Shown in pieces: positions 29,741-39,914 of a DNA stretch of 64,000 nt. Every line of letters starts with the position of its first letter. Within the stretch, counting starts at the first letter, position 1. The translations under genes and the position numbers were made by a program. Origin of the DNA: Pyropia yezoensis (lineage: Eukaryota > Rhodophyta > Bangiophyceae > Bangiales > Bangiaceae). The notes beneath the pieces are model-generated. The model was not told the DNA's origin and ran no database searches. It saw nothing but the letters and a program-made list of their open reading frames with translations. Where the stretch lies: positions 11,467,420 to 11,531,419 of the forward strand of contig CM020620.1 of the NCBI GenBank assembly GCA_009829735.1, read 5' to 3'.

Positions 29741-29980
29741 ACCCCCCCCCCCAGGCCGGTAGCCCGACCGTCGTGTGGCACACACCCTCTGTGGGCGATC
29801 TATCTGCCCCCCCCCCCCCCCCCCCACCCCCCCCCGCGCGCCTTCAATGCCGGCGGCATGGAAAAAAAAACACAACCCAAAAAACCACCCCCGACGCCCC
29901 TACCATGAAACGGCAAGCCGGGGACGGGTCACACCAAGGGCAAGGGGGGGAGAGGAAAAGTTCGCTATTATTTGGGGTCC

Positions 29981-30050
29981 GATTGTGCCAGTCAGATTGT
30001 GCCAGTCAGATTGTGCCAGTCAGATGGTGCCAGTCAGATTGTACCCTGTC
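29981..30050. repeat. Five tandem 14-bp repeats (GATTGTGCCAGTCA)
   Basis: Three exact copies are followed by one with T to G (GATGGTGCCAGTCA) and a decayed fifth copy. Confidence 0.9.
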
Positions 30051-30161
30051 GTGACGCGGGGGGCAAGGACCTGATCATTTAGTTTCACTTCAAATGGACT
30101 AATTTGTCATGATACAGTGACAACTCGTCGCACCGACTAACAATACATGGGGAGAGACTCG

Positions 30162-30183
30162 ATGCATTGCGAGTGCAATGCAT
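30162..30183. repeat. Inverted repeat with 9-bp arms
   Basis: ATGCATTGC (30162-30170) and GCAATGCAT (30175-30183) are separated by GAGT. Confidence 0.85.
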
Positions 30184-30467
30184 TGAGGTGGGCTCACGAT
30201 GAGTCCCGTCGACTCACATAGAAAATATGCACCAGAGACAGAAGCTAGCCACCCGCAGTCCTCCAACGGACCCTAATGGGTGGTCCACCACGCGAGACCC
30301 TCAATGTGCGTAATTAGTCTCGTACCGACCAGCCGCTGAATAGGATACGGAGTGCATCCCAGGCGATGCGCTCAAACTGCGTACACGACCCCGTCGGGTT
30401 CATCGACGCGAGATAGCAAGCGCCGCGTTGCCTGCGCAGCGACTCCACCGTCCCAGCGGCGTGCACA

Positions 30468-31214
30468 ATGTCCAAGCCTTCCAAGAAAACGTCTGGCTAC
30501 CCGTCGGCCCCAAAATCCTTTGTCAGCCACCTGTTGACGCGCTCGTCTGGGCAACCTGCACCCATTCGTGCGTGGGTACAGGTACGGCGCGCGGTGGTGG
30601 CTACTCCTCTCGTGTCGCTGCTGTGCGTCAGTGGGTTTGGTTTGTTCGGTGTGGGCTTTGGTTCTCTGGATGTGCTTCACGGTACTTTGCTTGTTGTCCT
30701 GCAGCCCTGGCGGCCTGTGTGCTTGGTGTCTTCGTCCTAACCACGGTGGTGTGCGTGGCTGCGGAACGGTCAACCGCTAGTCTTTCACGTCGTGCTCTCT
30801 TGACCCACGTGTACTGGCCAGGGCGTGGTTGTGTGGTTTTGCGATACCGCCATTGCTGTGGATGACGGCACGGGGATTGCGGTTGTGTCGCTCTCGGACA
30901 AACGGTGGTGGCGACCAGACGGGGAGTTTACTCCATCTCTTGGGCTGTATGTGGGGGTGGTCGGTACACTGAAAACGGCCCCTGCCGACGGCGGGCGCTA
31001 TTTGCATATGGCCGGGTGGCGTGTGTTGGACCTCCAGTACGTTTTTTTCTCATGCGCCTCGTCTCTTGTGCCCCTTTCTGAACTCTTGTAGGACGCTGTT
31101 GGGGACACGGATTGTGGCCAGTACTTGGCGTGGACGGCGTACGGTCCGGCGGGAAGGCGATGGGGGTACAGCGCGGAAGCAGTAGGTGCGGTAGTGACGC
31201 GCGTCAACGGATGA
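30468..31214 (+). CDS. RMI2: RMI2-like OB-fold protein (RecQ-mediated genome instability protein 2), three exons
   Basis: Proposed exons are 30468-30581, 30822-31040 and 31092-31214, giving 151 residues, close to the ~147 of animal RMI2. Exon 1 ends IRAWVQ and joins in phase to GVVVWFCDTAIAVDDGTGIA, which matches the OB-fold core of RMI2 (a Trp-x-Gln-Gly strand, then DDGTG). Further on are YVGVVGTL and WRVLDLQ, matching the later strands before the C-terminal helix. RMI2 binds RMI1 in the BLM/Sgs1-Top3 complex that dissolves double Holliday junctions in the nucleus. The last junction is the least certain: an alternative GTACGT donor ends exon 2 at 31036 and gives a different C-terminus. Assignment rests on motif recall and length, not on an alignment. 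Confidence 0.7.
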
Positions 31215-31834
31215 TTGTTGCTGCCCCGGTCAGCGAGATGGTTGCTGTCCCTAGGCGCCTACCACTCCGCGAGTACCTCTTGCAACGTGCCTCATGAACG
31301 TGTTTTGAATCACTCCCCTCGTCACACCCTACTGCTTCAGTGGTGCTGAATGCTTTGCCAGTGGGCTAATACACGATGCCGACTGAATTGGTTGGGACTG
31401 ACTGGTGGCCACCCCTCTCCCTCTTCTCTGCCTTACGACCTGTCAGTGAGGAGCCATCAGTGGATGAGCTGTGGGTAGCGGAGGTTATTGACATCCGCCT
31501 CTCTGCTGCTGACGCTGTCCGGGCCACGTAGTTTTGAGGGGAGGCAGGGTTGACAAGCCGACACCGCCGTACTGCCGTAGCGATGCTGCCCGTGCGCGTT
31601 CCTGCACCCGCCACACTGCCTGTGCGTGGTTGGGACGCCTCCGCCATACTCCAACACCCCCGCTGATGGCTCACGAAAGGCTCGTGAGTGCTTGAAGGCC
31701 AAACGTTGGGCTGCGAACCCCATGCGGCATAGCGCAAAGTTCCTATGAAGTCGCGTCGACAAGAAACCCACGGAGTGCCACTCAAGCAACCGTTGTCCAC
31801 ACGTTGTCGTTGTGATGTTGTCCACGCCATCCGT
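31215..31834. other. Interval between convergent genes
   Basis: This holds the presumed 3' untranslated regions of the RMI2-like gene (plus) and the Mpv17-like gene (minus). Open frames here lack recognisable domains. Confidence 0.4.
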
Positions 31835-33891
31835 TTATACACCGCATGACTCATCTGCTGGTGGCGATGGTGTTCTTCTCGTCTTGCTCAACCCGCTAGA
31901 AGAACTGCCAGCCCCTCCAACGGTCGGGTCCGGCAGGGAGTTGACAAACGCTGAGAAGTAGACGTTCCAAAAGAGGGAGCACAGGTTGGCATACAGCACG
32001 CGTAAGTCGGGTGTACCCGCTGCGTAGTTGCTGAAGTTGGCTGGCACCCAAAACACCGCGTTCTTCAGCAGCAGCCCCCAAAACTGGGTGCGCAGCATAC
32101 CGCGCACCTCGGACATGGGCCGTCGCCGCGCAGCGCCGTCCCAAATCATGTAGCCACCGATGCAGAGCGGCTCCAGGGTGACCTGCTCAAAGAGAGCCTT
32201 CTGGGCGGCACCCACCAGGGTGTCGTCCGGACCATACAGATGCATCGCCGAGTACCAAAGGTAGAGGAAGGGGCCCATGACGATGAGGCCGTATGAAGAG
32301 TACCGGATGAGCCGGACAAAGTCGAAGGGAGCAGAGGAGGAGGCCAGACGTTGGGCAATAAAGTCGGCGGATAGGAAGATGACCCCGGCCGAAATGGCAC
32401 GGGACACCAGTGGGCGAACGTGTAGGATGTGGATGTAGATAAGCAGTAATCGCCGGCAGGTCCGTCGGATGGTCGTGGCATGCAACCGCACGACGTACGC
32501 GAAGGACATTAGCTGCAAATGCGACAAGGACGAGGGGAAGGGGAATAGATGCGAGCAAAAGAAAAGCGGACAAGAGGAAGCGCCACAACAGACGACAAAT
32601 AGACAAGACCACAGAAGGCGAAAGAGGCAGACAAACGTGGGAAGAGAAATGCGTTAGCTTCACGAAGGGCCTCATAACTCCAGAGCACAGGCCGGCCCCG
32701 AGATGACAGAAAGCAGCATGGACCAAGAGAACCGCCACTTGGGCCGTGAGGCAGAACCCGGCAGCTTGCTCTTCCAGGAACTGGTGCAGAACGGCCAGAG
32801 TAAGCTGTGCGTTTCCACTCAACCCAGAAACGTACCAAGAAGATGACCACCACGCCGACAAGTATCCGTCGCAGCGCCCCCCCCATCCGCGTCCGCTTGG
32901 CCGTCACGGCTGAGCTGTGCTCTGCCATCACCTGCACTCGGCTTGCTACGGCTGACAGGAATCGGGATGCACCGCGTGGTGGCTTGGTATTTCCTGCTCC
33001 TGGGGAGGCCGCCACCATCACCTCTGGGGCAGAAGGGTACGCGACCAGCGGGGAGCGCTCCGCCGATACATGCCGATCGCCTTTGGTGTCATGCAGCGGC
33101 GGGGTGTCACCGACAGCACCCCTGGCCGGGTCTATACCTCGCAGCAGCCCCGCTGGGGAGGCGCCGGTGGCGGCATCGGCTCGTGCAGTGGCTAGCGTGC
33201 CACTCCCATTCCGTGCCGGCTCGGTGGGCACCCGCGCATAGGCAAACGGCTCTGGTCGAACAGGCCGCGCAGGTGAGTGCACCTGCGCAAGGGGAGCAAG
33301 GGGTGGCAGCCACCCGTTGGACTTCTTGCCGACGGGCGACACGAGCACGTCCCCGACGGCAGCCTCCTTTTCGGCCAGCCCCCATCCCCTCCTGCTCTTT
33401 CCGCCGGGGTCATCGTCAGAGGGAAAGCACCGACCAGCATCGGCCGCCGCTACCGGCAGGGCGCGGTCACCCTGCGGTAGCGTCGACAGGGAGCTCGACA
33501 CGTGATGCCCGTTGACCGAGGCCCTCGCCGGCGCGGAATCTCCGACATGGTGCACTGGGCGCATGCCACGCCCGCACCTGTCGTTGCTACAGTCGTCCTC
33601 CTCGTCGTCAGCGTCGTCACCAGCGCCGTCGCTGCAGCCGCCGCTGTCGTCCCGACCACCCCGACCCCGGTTCCCACTGACCACCGACGTGGGCGACGGG
33701 GACCAGCTGTGGCTGGCATCCAGTCCCCGCCGCCCCGCTGTCAGCCGCCCAACGCTGCCACCACCAGTGCCGCTGGTGCCGCCGCGAAGGGGGATCCCCG
33801 ACGCCGGGGCCACCGCGCCGTGGCCGCCGCGAAAGGGGGGGATGCGACGGCCAGTCACGGTGGGCGCCAAGGTCTCCACGCTCACCGACAT
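31835..33891 (-). CDS. Mpv17/PMP22-family membrane protein with long disordered N-terminal extension (two exons)
   Basis: Proposed exons on the minus strand are 33891-32836 and 32512-31835, giving 577 residues. The donor is TTG|GTACGT and the acceptor TTTGCAG|CTA, both phase 0. The join fuses a hydrophobic stretch (RRILVGVVVIFL) to LMSFAYVVRLH. The first ~340 residues are Gly/Ser/Pro/Arg-rich and likely disordered or partly targeting sequence. The C-terminal ~200 residues match Mpv17/PMP22: LVSRAISAGVIFLSADFIAQRL, GPFLYLWYSAMHL, and the signature region FWVPANFSNYAAGTPDLRVL then LFWNVYFSAFVN. Family members are four-helix channels of inner mitochondrial, peroxisomal or plastid membranes. Family assignment is strong; the two-exon model is a well-phased inference, since the second exon also has an in-frame ATG close to its start. 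Confidence 0.8.
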
Positions 33892-35171
33892 GGAGGTACA
33901 CTCGGCATGCGCGGCTCCCGGGGACGATGCCCCGCTCGCCTAGCGCGAGCCGGCCCCCCGTCGCCGGCCTGCCGGCCTACCGCCGCCGACGTCGCCGTGG
34001 TCACCACCCCTGTCGTCTCTGCCGGAACTGCCAGAGCCACCGTCCCTGCTGCCTATGTCGCGCGGTGGGTTGCTGCCACCGTCGTCCCCGTCGCGGTCGC
34101 GGTCGGCGTCACCGGTCGCCACCCTGACCGTCACACACCCCCCCCCCCCCCGGGTGCGCGGTGGTGTCGCACGGTCGGGGTCACACGGCGGACCGGCGAG
34201 CCGGAGGGAAGAGGCGTGAGGTGGTGGGGGAGGGGGAGGGGGGCGTGTCCGAGGCGGGGAGCTGCCGCGCGTGGGACCGCCCCGCCACCAGCGTCCAGGC
34301 GACAGCACGCGCGGGCAGTCGGCGGCGGCACGGCGCGACGGCGGCGGCCGGTCTACGCCACGCACCCACGCGGAGGGGGGCGCGGGGCTGTGCAAATGCG
34401 TGGGGACGCGGAACCGCGGGCGACATCTTCGCGCAGAGGGCGACAGGCAGCCGCAGGCGGGGAGGGCGGGAAGGGGGCGGCAGACTGCCGACACGCCTCA
34501 TCAGCATCGGCTCAGCTGACAGGTCCCGCTCCCCCCCCCACCACTGCGCTGGGGATGGGCGTCACAGCGTGGCGTTGGGCAAAAAGCACCCGACCCACCT
34601 CGAGTGACGGCTGAGGGTGGGTGCTCTGCCGCAGAATGGCCTCGGCGCCGGTCAGTGTCGTCAGCACAGCTGCTGGCTTGGCGCCCGCCACCAGTAAAAT
34701 TTGGGCCGCAGCCTCCGCACCAAGTAGCACCTCTAGAGCTGGCGCCACAGACCAATACAACCACCTGTGCGTCGTCCTGTCCACCAGACAATTTAAGAAT
34801 TTGATGGTACTCTCTACGAGACAGTCCAATCCGTGACGGCTTGATCTCGGAGCTGTGCGACCTGCGCGACGTTTCGCCAGCGCGCAGCCCCGACGAACGA
34901 CGAAGCGGCAGGCATCCATGCGGAGGTCAAAAGCTGGGAGCCAACCCTCCCCGCGCGCCCGTCACACGAGTCGGCCACCAGCGACGGTGCATCTGGGCAA
35001 CGTCGTCTCCCTCCCCGAGACACCACCCGCACGTGCCTGTGCGTCTCCCTCCTGGTTTCCTGCACGCCTGTTGGAGTCGCCGTTTGCCTCCTGCGTGTGA
35101 GCCACACCTTCCCGGACGCCTCCGTCCTCCCCCCCTTTTTCTGTTCTTCTCTCCACTACCCCCTGTTCACC
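33892..35171. other. Intergenic region; holds one weak coding candidate
   Basis: It contains the upstream region of two divergent genes (Mpv17-like to the left, POR to the right). Apart from the Nop-like fragment at 34512-34919 I see no supported gene. A C tract lies at 34140-34150. Confidence 0.35.
34512..34919 (-). CDS. Possible exon or remnant with Nop-domain-like sequence (Prp31/Nop56-58 type)
   Basis: An ATG frame of 135 codons on the minus strand contains YWSVAPALEVLLGAEAAAQI followed by LLVAG and, later, LTTLTGAEAIL. The spacing resembles the Nop (snoRNA-binding) signature, where IAPNLxxLxG, AAxLxxxAGxLxxL and LGA follow in order. A GTGGGT donor follows SLE, so this could be one exon of a larger gene. 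The conserved Asn of the signature is Ala here and no other convincing exon was located. A decayed copy or coincidence is possible. Confidence 0.25.
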   Translation of the reverse strand: MDACRFVVRRGCALAKRRAGRTAPRSSRHGLDCLVESTIKFLNCLVDRTTHRWLYWSVAPALEVLLGAEAAAQILLVAGAKPAAVLTTLTGAEAILRQSTHPQPSLEVGRVLFAQRHAVTPIPSAVVGGGAGPVS

Positions 35172-36341
35172 ATGGCGTTTGCGGCGGCGCCCGCGGGGCT
35201 GCCCCGCGCTGCGACCCGCAGCGCAACGGCCACCACCCCTCCCACCTGCACCCGATCCGCGGTCTCTGCCCGCCGGTCGGCCTTTACCCCCGCCGCCGGC
35301 CACCGCGCGGCCGCCCCCGCCGCCCCCGCCGCGGCCGCGGCGGCGGGCGTGTCGGTGGCGCGCCCCCCCCCCCCCCCCCGCATGGCGGCGTCGCAGCCCT
35401 ACACGTCCATCATCACGGGCGCGTCCTCTTCCATTGGCATGTACGCTGCCAAGGCTCTGATCGCCCGCGGCGACACGCACGTGGTCATGGCGGTGCGGGA
35501 TCCGGCAAAGGCGGCGCGGGTGGCGGCGGAGTTTGGCTTTGCCGACGGCACGTACAGCATCCTGCCGGTGGACCTGTCCAGCCTCGACTCAGTGCGGTCG
35601 TTTGTCACCGCGTTCCGCGCGGGTGGCTTCCGCGGCCTCACCAGCCTCGTGTGCAACGCGGCGGTGTGGTACCCGCGGGACAAGGCCCCCCGCCTGACCG
35701 GCGACGGCTTTGACGAGACGCTGCAGGTCAACCACCTGGGCCACTTCCTGATGGTGAACCTGCTGATGGGGGAGCTGAAGCGGTCGTGCGGGCGGGTGGT
35801 GTTCCTCGCCACCCCCACCCACAACCCCGACACGATTGCGGGCAAGGTGCCGCCGCAGGCGAGCCTCGGCGACCTGGCCGGCCTCGAGGCGGCCGTCGCG
35901 GGCACCCCGTCGGGCACCGTGGACGGCGGCAAGTTTGAGCCAACCAAGGCGTACAAGGACTCCAAGGTGTGCAACGTGCTGACCATGACCGCCCTCCACG
36001 AGCGGGCGGCCAAGGACGGGGTGGTGGTGTCGGCGGTCTTCCCTGGCTGCATTGCCGACTCGGAGCTGTTCCGGGAGAAGCGCGGCTGGTTCCGCTGGTT
36101 CTTCCCCCTCTTCCAGAAGTACGTCACCAAGCAGTACGTCAGCGAGGAAGAGGCCGGCCGCCGCGTCGCTGAGGTGGCTGGCGGCGCGGGCTTTGGCGAC
36201 GGGGGCGGCTACTGGATGTGGAAGGGGAGCTACCTCGAGGGCGCGGACAAGACCGCTCCGACGCGCGTGCCGTCGACGGAGCGGGAGGGCGCCAAGGCGG
36301 ACCGGCTGTGGGAGCTGAGCGCCAAGGCTGTGGGACTCTGA
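35172..36341 (+). CDS. POR: Light-dependent protochlorophyllide oxidoreductase (LPOR)
   Basis: The 389-residue protein from the ATG at 35172 is intronless. The first ~75 residues are Ala/Pro/Arg-rich with the character of a plastid transit peptide, including a run of eight Pro codons' worth of C just before the mature part. The short-chain dehydrogenase core follows: nucleotide-binding TGASSSIG, LPVDLSSLDSVRSF, VCNAAVW, NHLGHFLMVNLLMGEL, and the catalytic YKDSK. The POR-specific stretch FPGCIADSELFREK contains the conserved Cys, and GGYWMWKG matches the late POR signature. The enzyme reduces protochlorophyllide to chlorophyllide with NADPH and light in the plastid. Oddity: the usual TGASSGLG loop reads TGASSSIG here. 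Other SDR functions are unlikely given the combined POR motifs. Confidence 0.92.
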   Translation: MAFAAAPAGLPRAATRSATATTPPTCTRSAVSARRSAFTPAAGHRAAAPAAPAAAAAAGVSVARPPPPPRMAASQPYTSIITGASSSIGMYAAKALIARGDTHVVMAVRDPAKAARVAAEFGFADGTYSILPVDLSSLDSVRSFVTAFRAGGFRGLTSLVCNAAVWYPRDKAPRLTGDGFDETLQVNHLGHFLMVNLLMGELKRSCGRVVFLATPTHNPDTIAGKVPPQASLGDLAGLEAAVAGTPSGTVDGGKFEPTKAYKDSKVCNVLTMTALHERAAKDGVVVSAVFPGCIADSELFREKRGWFRWFFPLFQKYVTKQYVSEEEAGRRVAEVAGGAGFGDGGGYWMWKGSYLEGADKTAPTRVPSTEREGAKADRLWELSAKAVGL

Positions 36342-36791
36342 GCGATGCGCCCGTAGGTGGGACGGTGGCGGGGAGGCGCGTTGTTGTTGTTGTTCCGGAT
36401 TGGGGGTGTGTGGGGCGCGGCGTGTCGCGCAGTGCGAACCTGGGGAAATGTGTGCTTGCGTGTTGTACTTTTAGGTTTCCCTGTGGGTTTCCCTATCCTT
36501 GAATTTGGGGTGATCCCACCCTCCGTCACTTGCGTCCGTCTCGGCCGCGACCGCGGTGAGAGCCGTCCCGTCCGCCGCGTCCACCACCCAACACGGCCAC
36601 CGCCGCCCCCCTTTCTCCCTCCTCCCCCACACGCAGCGTGCGGCCCTCCCCCTCTGCAAGTCCCCTGTCGCCATCCTTGGCATAGGTTGCCCACTCCCAA
36701 GGCCTCCGGTACGTACCTCCCCCCCGTAAACCCCCACCCGCTCTATCCCCATCGCCGCAGTACCCCCCATCGCCGCAGCCCTGTGGACGCC
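36342..36791. other. Intergenic, promoter side of the methyltransferase gene
   Basis: Polypyrimidine-rich DNA with two CGCCGCAG acceptor-like motifs before the ATG at 36792. Nothing else is recognisable. Confidence 0.3.
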
Positions 36792-38028
36792 ATGGCGCAC
36801 CCCCACCCTCTGTGCCAGCCTGCTGGCGCGGGCGCCCCTCCCCCCCCCCCCCCCCCCCCCCCACCGTCTGCGCGACGGTGCCCGCCCCCCTTCCCCCCCC
36901 GCCCGTCACCCCCCCCCCCGCCCCCAAGACCCCTCCCCTTCTTCCCCACCTCCCTCCCCCCGCGCCCCCTCCACCGCCACCACCACCACCACCGCCGCCG
37001 CCAGCAGCGGCAGCGGCTCGTCGGGCACCCCCGGCAGCACCCCCCCCGGCACCCCCCCGCTCTTCCCCCCCGCCCTGTTTGACACCCCCGACGACGCGGC
37101 GCTGCCGCGCACGGTCATCCGCGTCAGCGGGACGCTGACGCTCGCCCTCCGTGCGGCGCACCCGTCGGCCCAGATGACCGCCCGGTGGGCGTACCGCGTC
37201 GTGTGGCCGGCGGCGGTGGCGCTCGCCGCCGCCGCCATTGACTGCCTGGGGGGGGGGGGGGTGGCGCTGGAGCTGGGGGCGGGCGTTGGCGTGGGGGGGC
37301 TCGGCCTTGCCGCGTCGTCGCTGGTCGGGGGTGGCGACGGCGGTGGCGGTGGGGGTGGCGGTGGGGGCGGCGGTGGCGACGGCGGTGGTGGGGGCGGCGG
37401 TGGGGGAGGTGTCGACGGCTGGCGGGTACTGCTGACCGACGGCAGCTCCCGGGTGCTGCGGGTGCTGCGGGAAAACGCGGCGGGGGTGGGGGTCTGTGCG
37501 GGCGGCGGCGGGGACGGCGACGCCGCCGCCGCCGCCGCGGCGGTGGCCACGGCGGCGGCGCCCCCCGCCGGCCTCGCCGCCCGCGTCGGCGTCCAGCGGC
37601 TACGGTGGGGGCACGCGGGAGATATGGCGGCCGCCGCCGCCTGGGCGGCGTCGACCGCCACACCGGCGGCGCCGGCCGCGGCGGCGGCGACAGCGACGGC
37701 GACGGTGACGGCGACTGCGACGGCGACGGCGACGGCGACGGCGAGGGCGGCCCCCCCGGGGGCCCTCTTTGACGCCATCCTTGGCGCCGACGTGACGTAC
37801 GAGGCGGCCGCGTTGCCGCCGCTCCTCGCCACCGCCGCCGCGCTGGTGCGCCCCGGGGGGGTGGTGCTGCTGGCGCTCTCCCACCCGCGCTTTGGGGGGA
37901 TGGTGGGGGGGGCGGCGGCCGCCGCCGCCGCGGCGGGGCTCGTCCCGACGTCCGCCCCCGGGGGGGAGGGGGAGCGGGAGGGCGTCCGCCTGCTGCGCTG
38001 GGTGCGCCCACCCTCTGCCCTGGGCTGA
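36792..38028 (+). CDS. Class I methyltransferase of the METTL21/FAM86-like (Methyltransf_16) type; frame uncertain in poly-C
   Basis: The supported frame is open from at least 36862 through the stop at 38026-38028. It reads ALFDTPDDAALPRTVIRVSG, then WAYRVVWPAAVALAAA, the SAM-binding motif I ALELGAGVGVGGLGLAAS, VLLTDGSSRVLRVLRENAA, LRWGH and the post-motif FDAILGADVTYEAAALPPLL, ending with LVRPGGVVLLALSHPR. This order is typical of protein-lysine methyltransferases of family 16. No ATG exists in that frame upstream. The nearest good ATG (36792) is in another frame, and a 23-nt C run (36840-36862) separates them, so the homopolymer length may be wrong or an intron is unrecognised. An in-frame internal ATG at 37174 lies too late to include the N-terminal strand. 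A Gly-rich insert (about 37320-37410) interrupts the Rossmann fold. Confidence 0.7.
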
Positions 38029-38237
38029 CTGGGGCGGTGAGACGCGCACAACCCCCCCCCCCCCCCCCTGCCCGCCCCCGCGTGCCCACCAAGGGTGCCC
38101 AAAGTGGCGGTTTCCAGTATGTCTATCGCTTTTCTTCATTCCTTCTTTCCGTGCGCCCCAGTCCACTCTTCGCCCGCGCCCACCGCCGACCCCCCCCCCC
38201 CCCCCCCCCCCCCGCCCCGTCCCCTCCCCCCCCGCCC
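38029..38237. other. Interval between convergent genes with C tracts
   Basis: Presumed 3' untranslated regions with two long poly-C runs (near 38052-38068 and 38190-38213). No gene. Confidence 0.4.
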
Positions 38238-39650
38238 TCACCCAAGCCGCAGCGGCCGAGCAAGCGCGGTGGCCATGGCGGCAGCCGCGTGGAGCTCCGC
38301 CACCCCCGCCTCGACCCATCCCCGCACGGCGGCAACGTCGGTAAAGACGCCCGCGTCGCGGGCCGCGCAGGCAGCGTCGCCAAAGCTCACCACCCCCACC
38401 AGCACGTCGGGGCGGCGGCCGCCGCCGCCGCCGCCCCGGCCGCCATCCTGGCCGGCGACCGCCGCCGCCGTCGCGGGCGTCACGGCGGCGGGCGCGACGA
38501 GCGCAGAGCCGCTGTCCCCGCTGCACGCGCTCGCGCCCGCTAACACTGGCCTGGTGCACAGGACGCCTGGCGGCAGTCGGCCGGCCGACGCGTCACCGTC
38601 GCCGTCGCCACCGACGCCGCCGCCGCCGCCGCCACCGCCGGTGCCGTCGCTGTCGCCGGTGCCGTCTGCGGCAGCGGCGGCAACCTTGACGCCACCACCA
38701 TCCCCCCCACCACCGCTGCCGCCACCGCCACCCCCCGGGGGCTCGCAAAACGACCGCTCCGCAATGGTGAGGGTGGTGGCCTGCAGCCGGCGCGGCAGGA
38801 CCGCCACGTTCACGCCCACCCCCTCGAGGGTGCCCAGCGCCTTGACCCCAAACCCCACCACCGTTGCGGTTGCGCCCGTCGGCGGGGGTGCCGCCGCAAG
38901 CGCCACCGGCCGCGCCGCCGACGGGCGCTCCAGCAGCAGCACCGCCACGTCGCCGGGAGAGCCGAGGCCCGTGTAGGCGGGGTGGACGGCCGCGGCAAGG
39001 ACGCGGATGGCGGGGGGGGGCGCCGCGCCGCCACGGGGCGCGTCCGCCGCCGCGGCCGCGGCCGACGCGGCTGGCCGCACCGGCGGGCCCCCCTCCTCCG
39101 TGTCGATTGGCTCCCGCGCGTCGGCGTCGTCGGCCAGGTGGTGCCGCCCAATGACCACATAGATGCGCACGTTGGCGGGCGGGGCGGTGGCGGCGTCGCC
39201 GTCGGATGAGCGCCTACTGGCGGCGCCTTCCCCGCCCCCCCCGCCGGCCCCTCCACGAGACAGCGCCTCGCCCCCCCCAACGTCACCGCCACTCCCACCG
39301 TCGCCGCCGTCAGCGGCGGCGGCGGCGGCAGCGTCATCGCCTCCCGCCTCTGCCAGCACCGCCATCACGCAATGGCCCGCGGTGAGCACAATATCTGGGG
39401 CGATGAGGCTGCCCCCACAAAAGCGCGTCGACGACACGGCCGTCGGGGACGTGGAGAGGTCCACAATGTACGGGTACGCGTCGGGGGCAGTGACGGGGGT
39501 GCCACGGATGACGTGCGCGGCGGTGGTCAAGCGGGAAAAGGCGGCGCCAGCCGCGGCAGACGGCGCCAGAGGGGGGGGGAGGCCCCCCGCCCTGCCGCCT
39601 CCGCCCCAGCCGTTACCGCCGCCGCCATCGCCACCGTCACTGTCACCGCC

Positions 39651-39718
<68 letters not shown>

Positions 39719-39914
39719 CGCCGCCGCCGCCACAGTCCGCCGACGCCGCGGCCGCCGCGGCCGCCGCGGCGGCCGGCCGCGCCGGCGGCAGCGGAAGCGT
39801 CACCCGCCCGCGGCCGGCGGGCGCCGACGCGGGTGGACGGGTGACCATGGCCGCCCGCCCGCCTGCAGCGGCCAGGAGCAGCAACAGCGGCACCGCTGCG
39901 ACACGGGGACGCAT
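38238..39914 (-). CDS. Secreted trypsin-like serine protease (S1 family) with poly-Gly linker
   Basis: The ATG at 39914 starts MRPRVAAVPLLLLLAAAGG, a good signal peptide; an upstream open extension lacks support. The protein has 558 residues. A linker of low-complexity Ala, then Gly and Asp, spans roughly residues 45-110. The protease domain begins VIRGTPVTAPDAYPYIVDL. It has the catalytic His in LTAGHC (about residue 178), Asp in GDVAVLLLE (about 322) and Ser in CSGDSGSALVAP (about 470). Loops carry long Ala/Gly insertions, so the domain is larger than the usual ~230 residues. The mature start VIRG replaces the common IVGG. Role unknown; an extracellular or vacuolar endopeptidase is likely. 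Confidence 0.88.

Larger units (their letters stand above)
28740..30467. other. Simple-repeat and homopolymer-rich intergenic region
   Basis: It contains CCG/GCC trinucleotide runs, GGGC-type tandem repeats (29280-29446), long C tracts (29452-29592 and 29805-29832), a 26-bp perfect palindrome (29715-29740), five tandem 14-bp repeats (29981-30050) and a 9-bp-arm hairpin at 30162-30183. No gene is supported. Confidence 0.6.
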
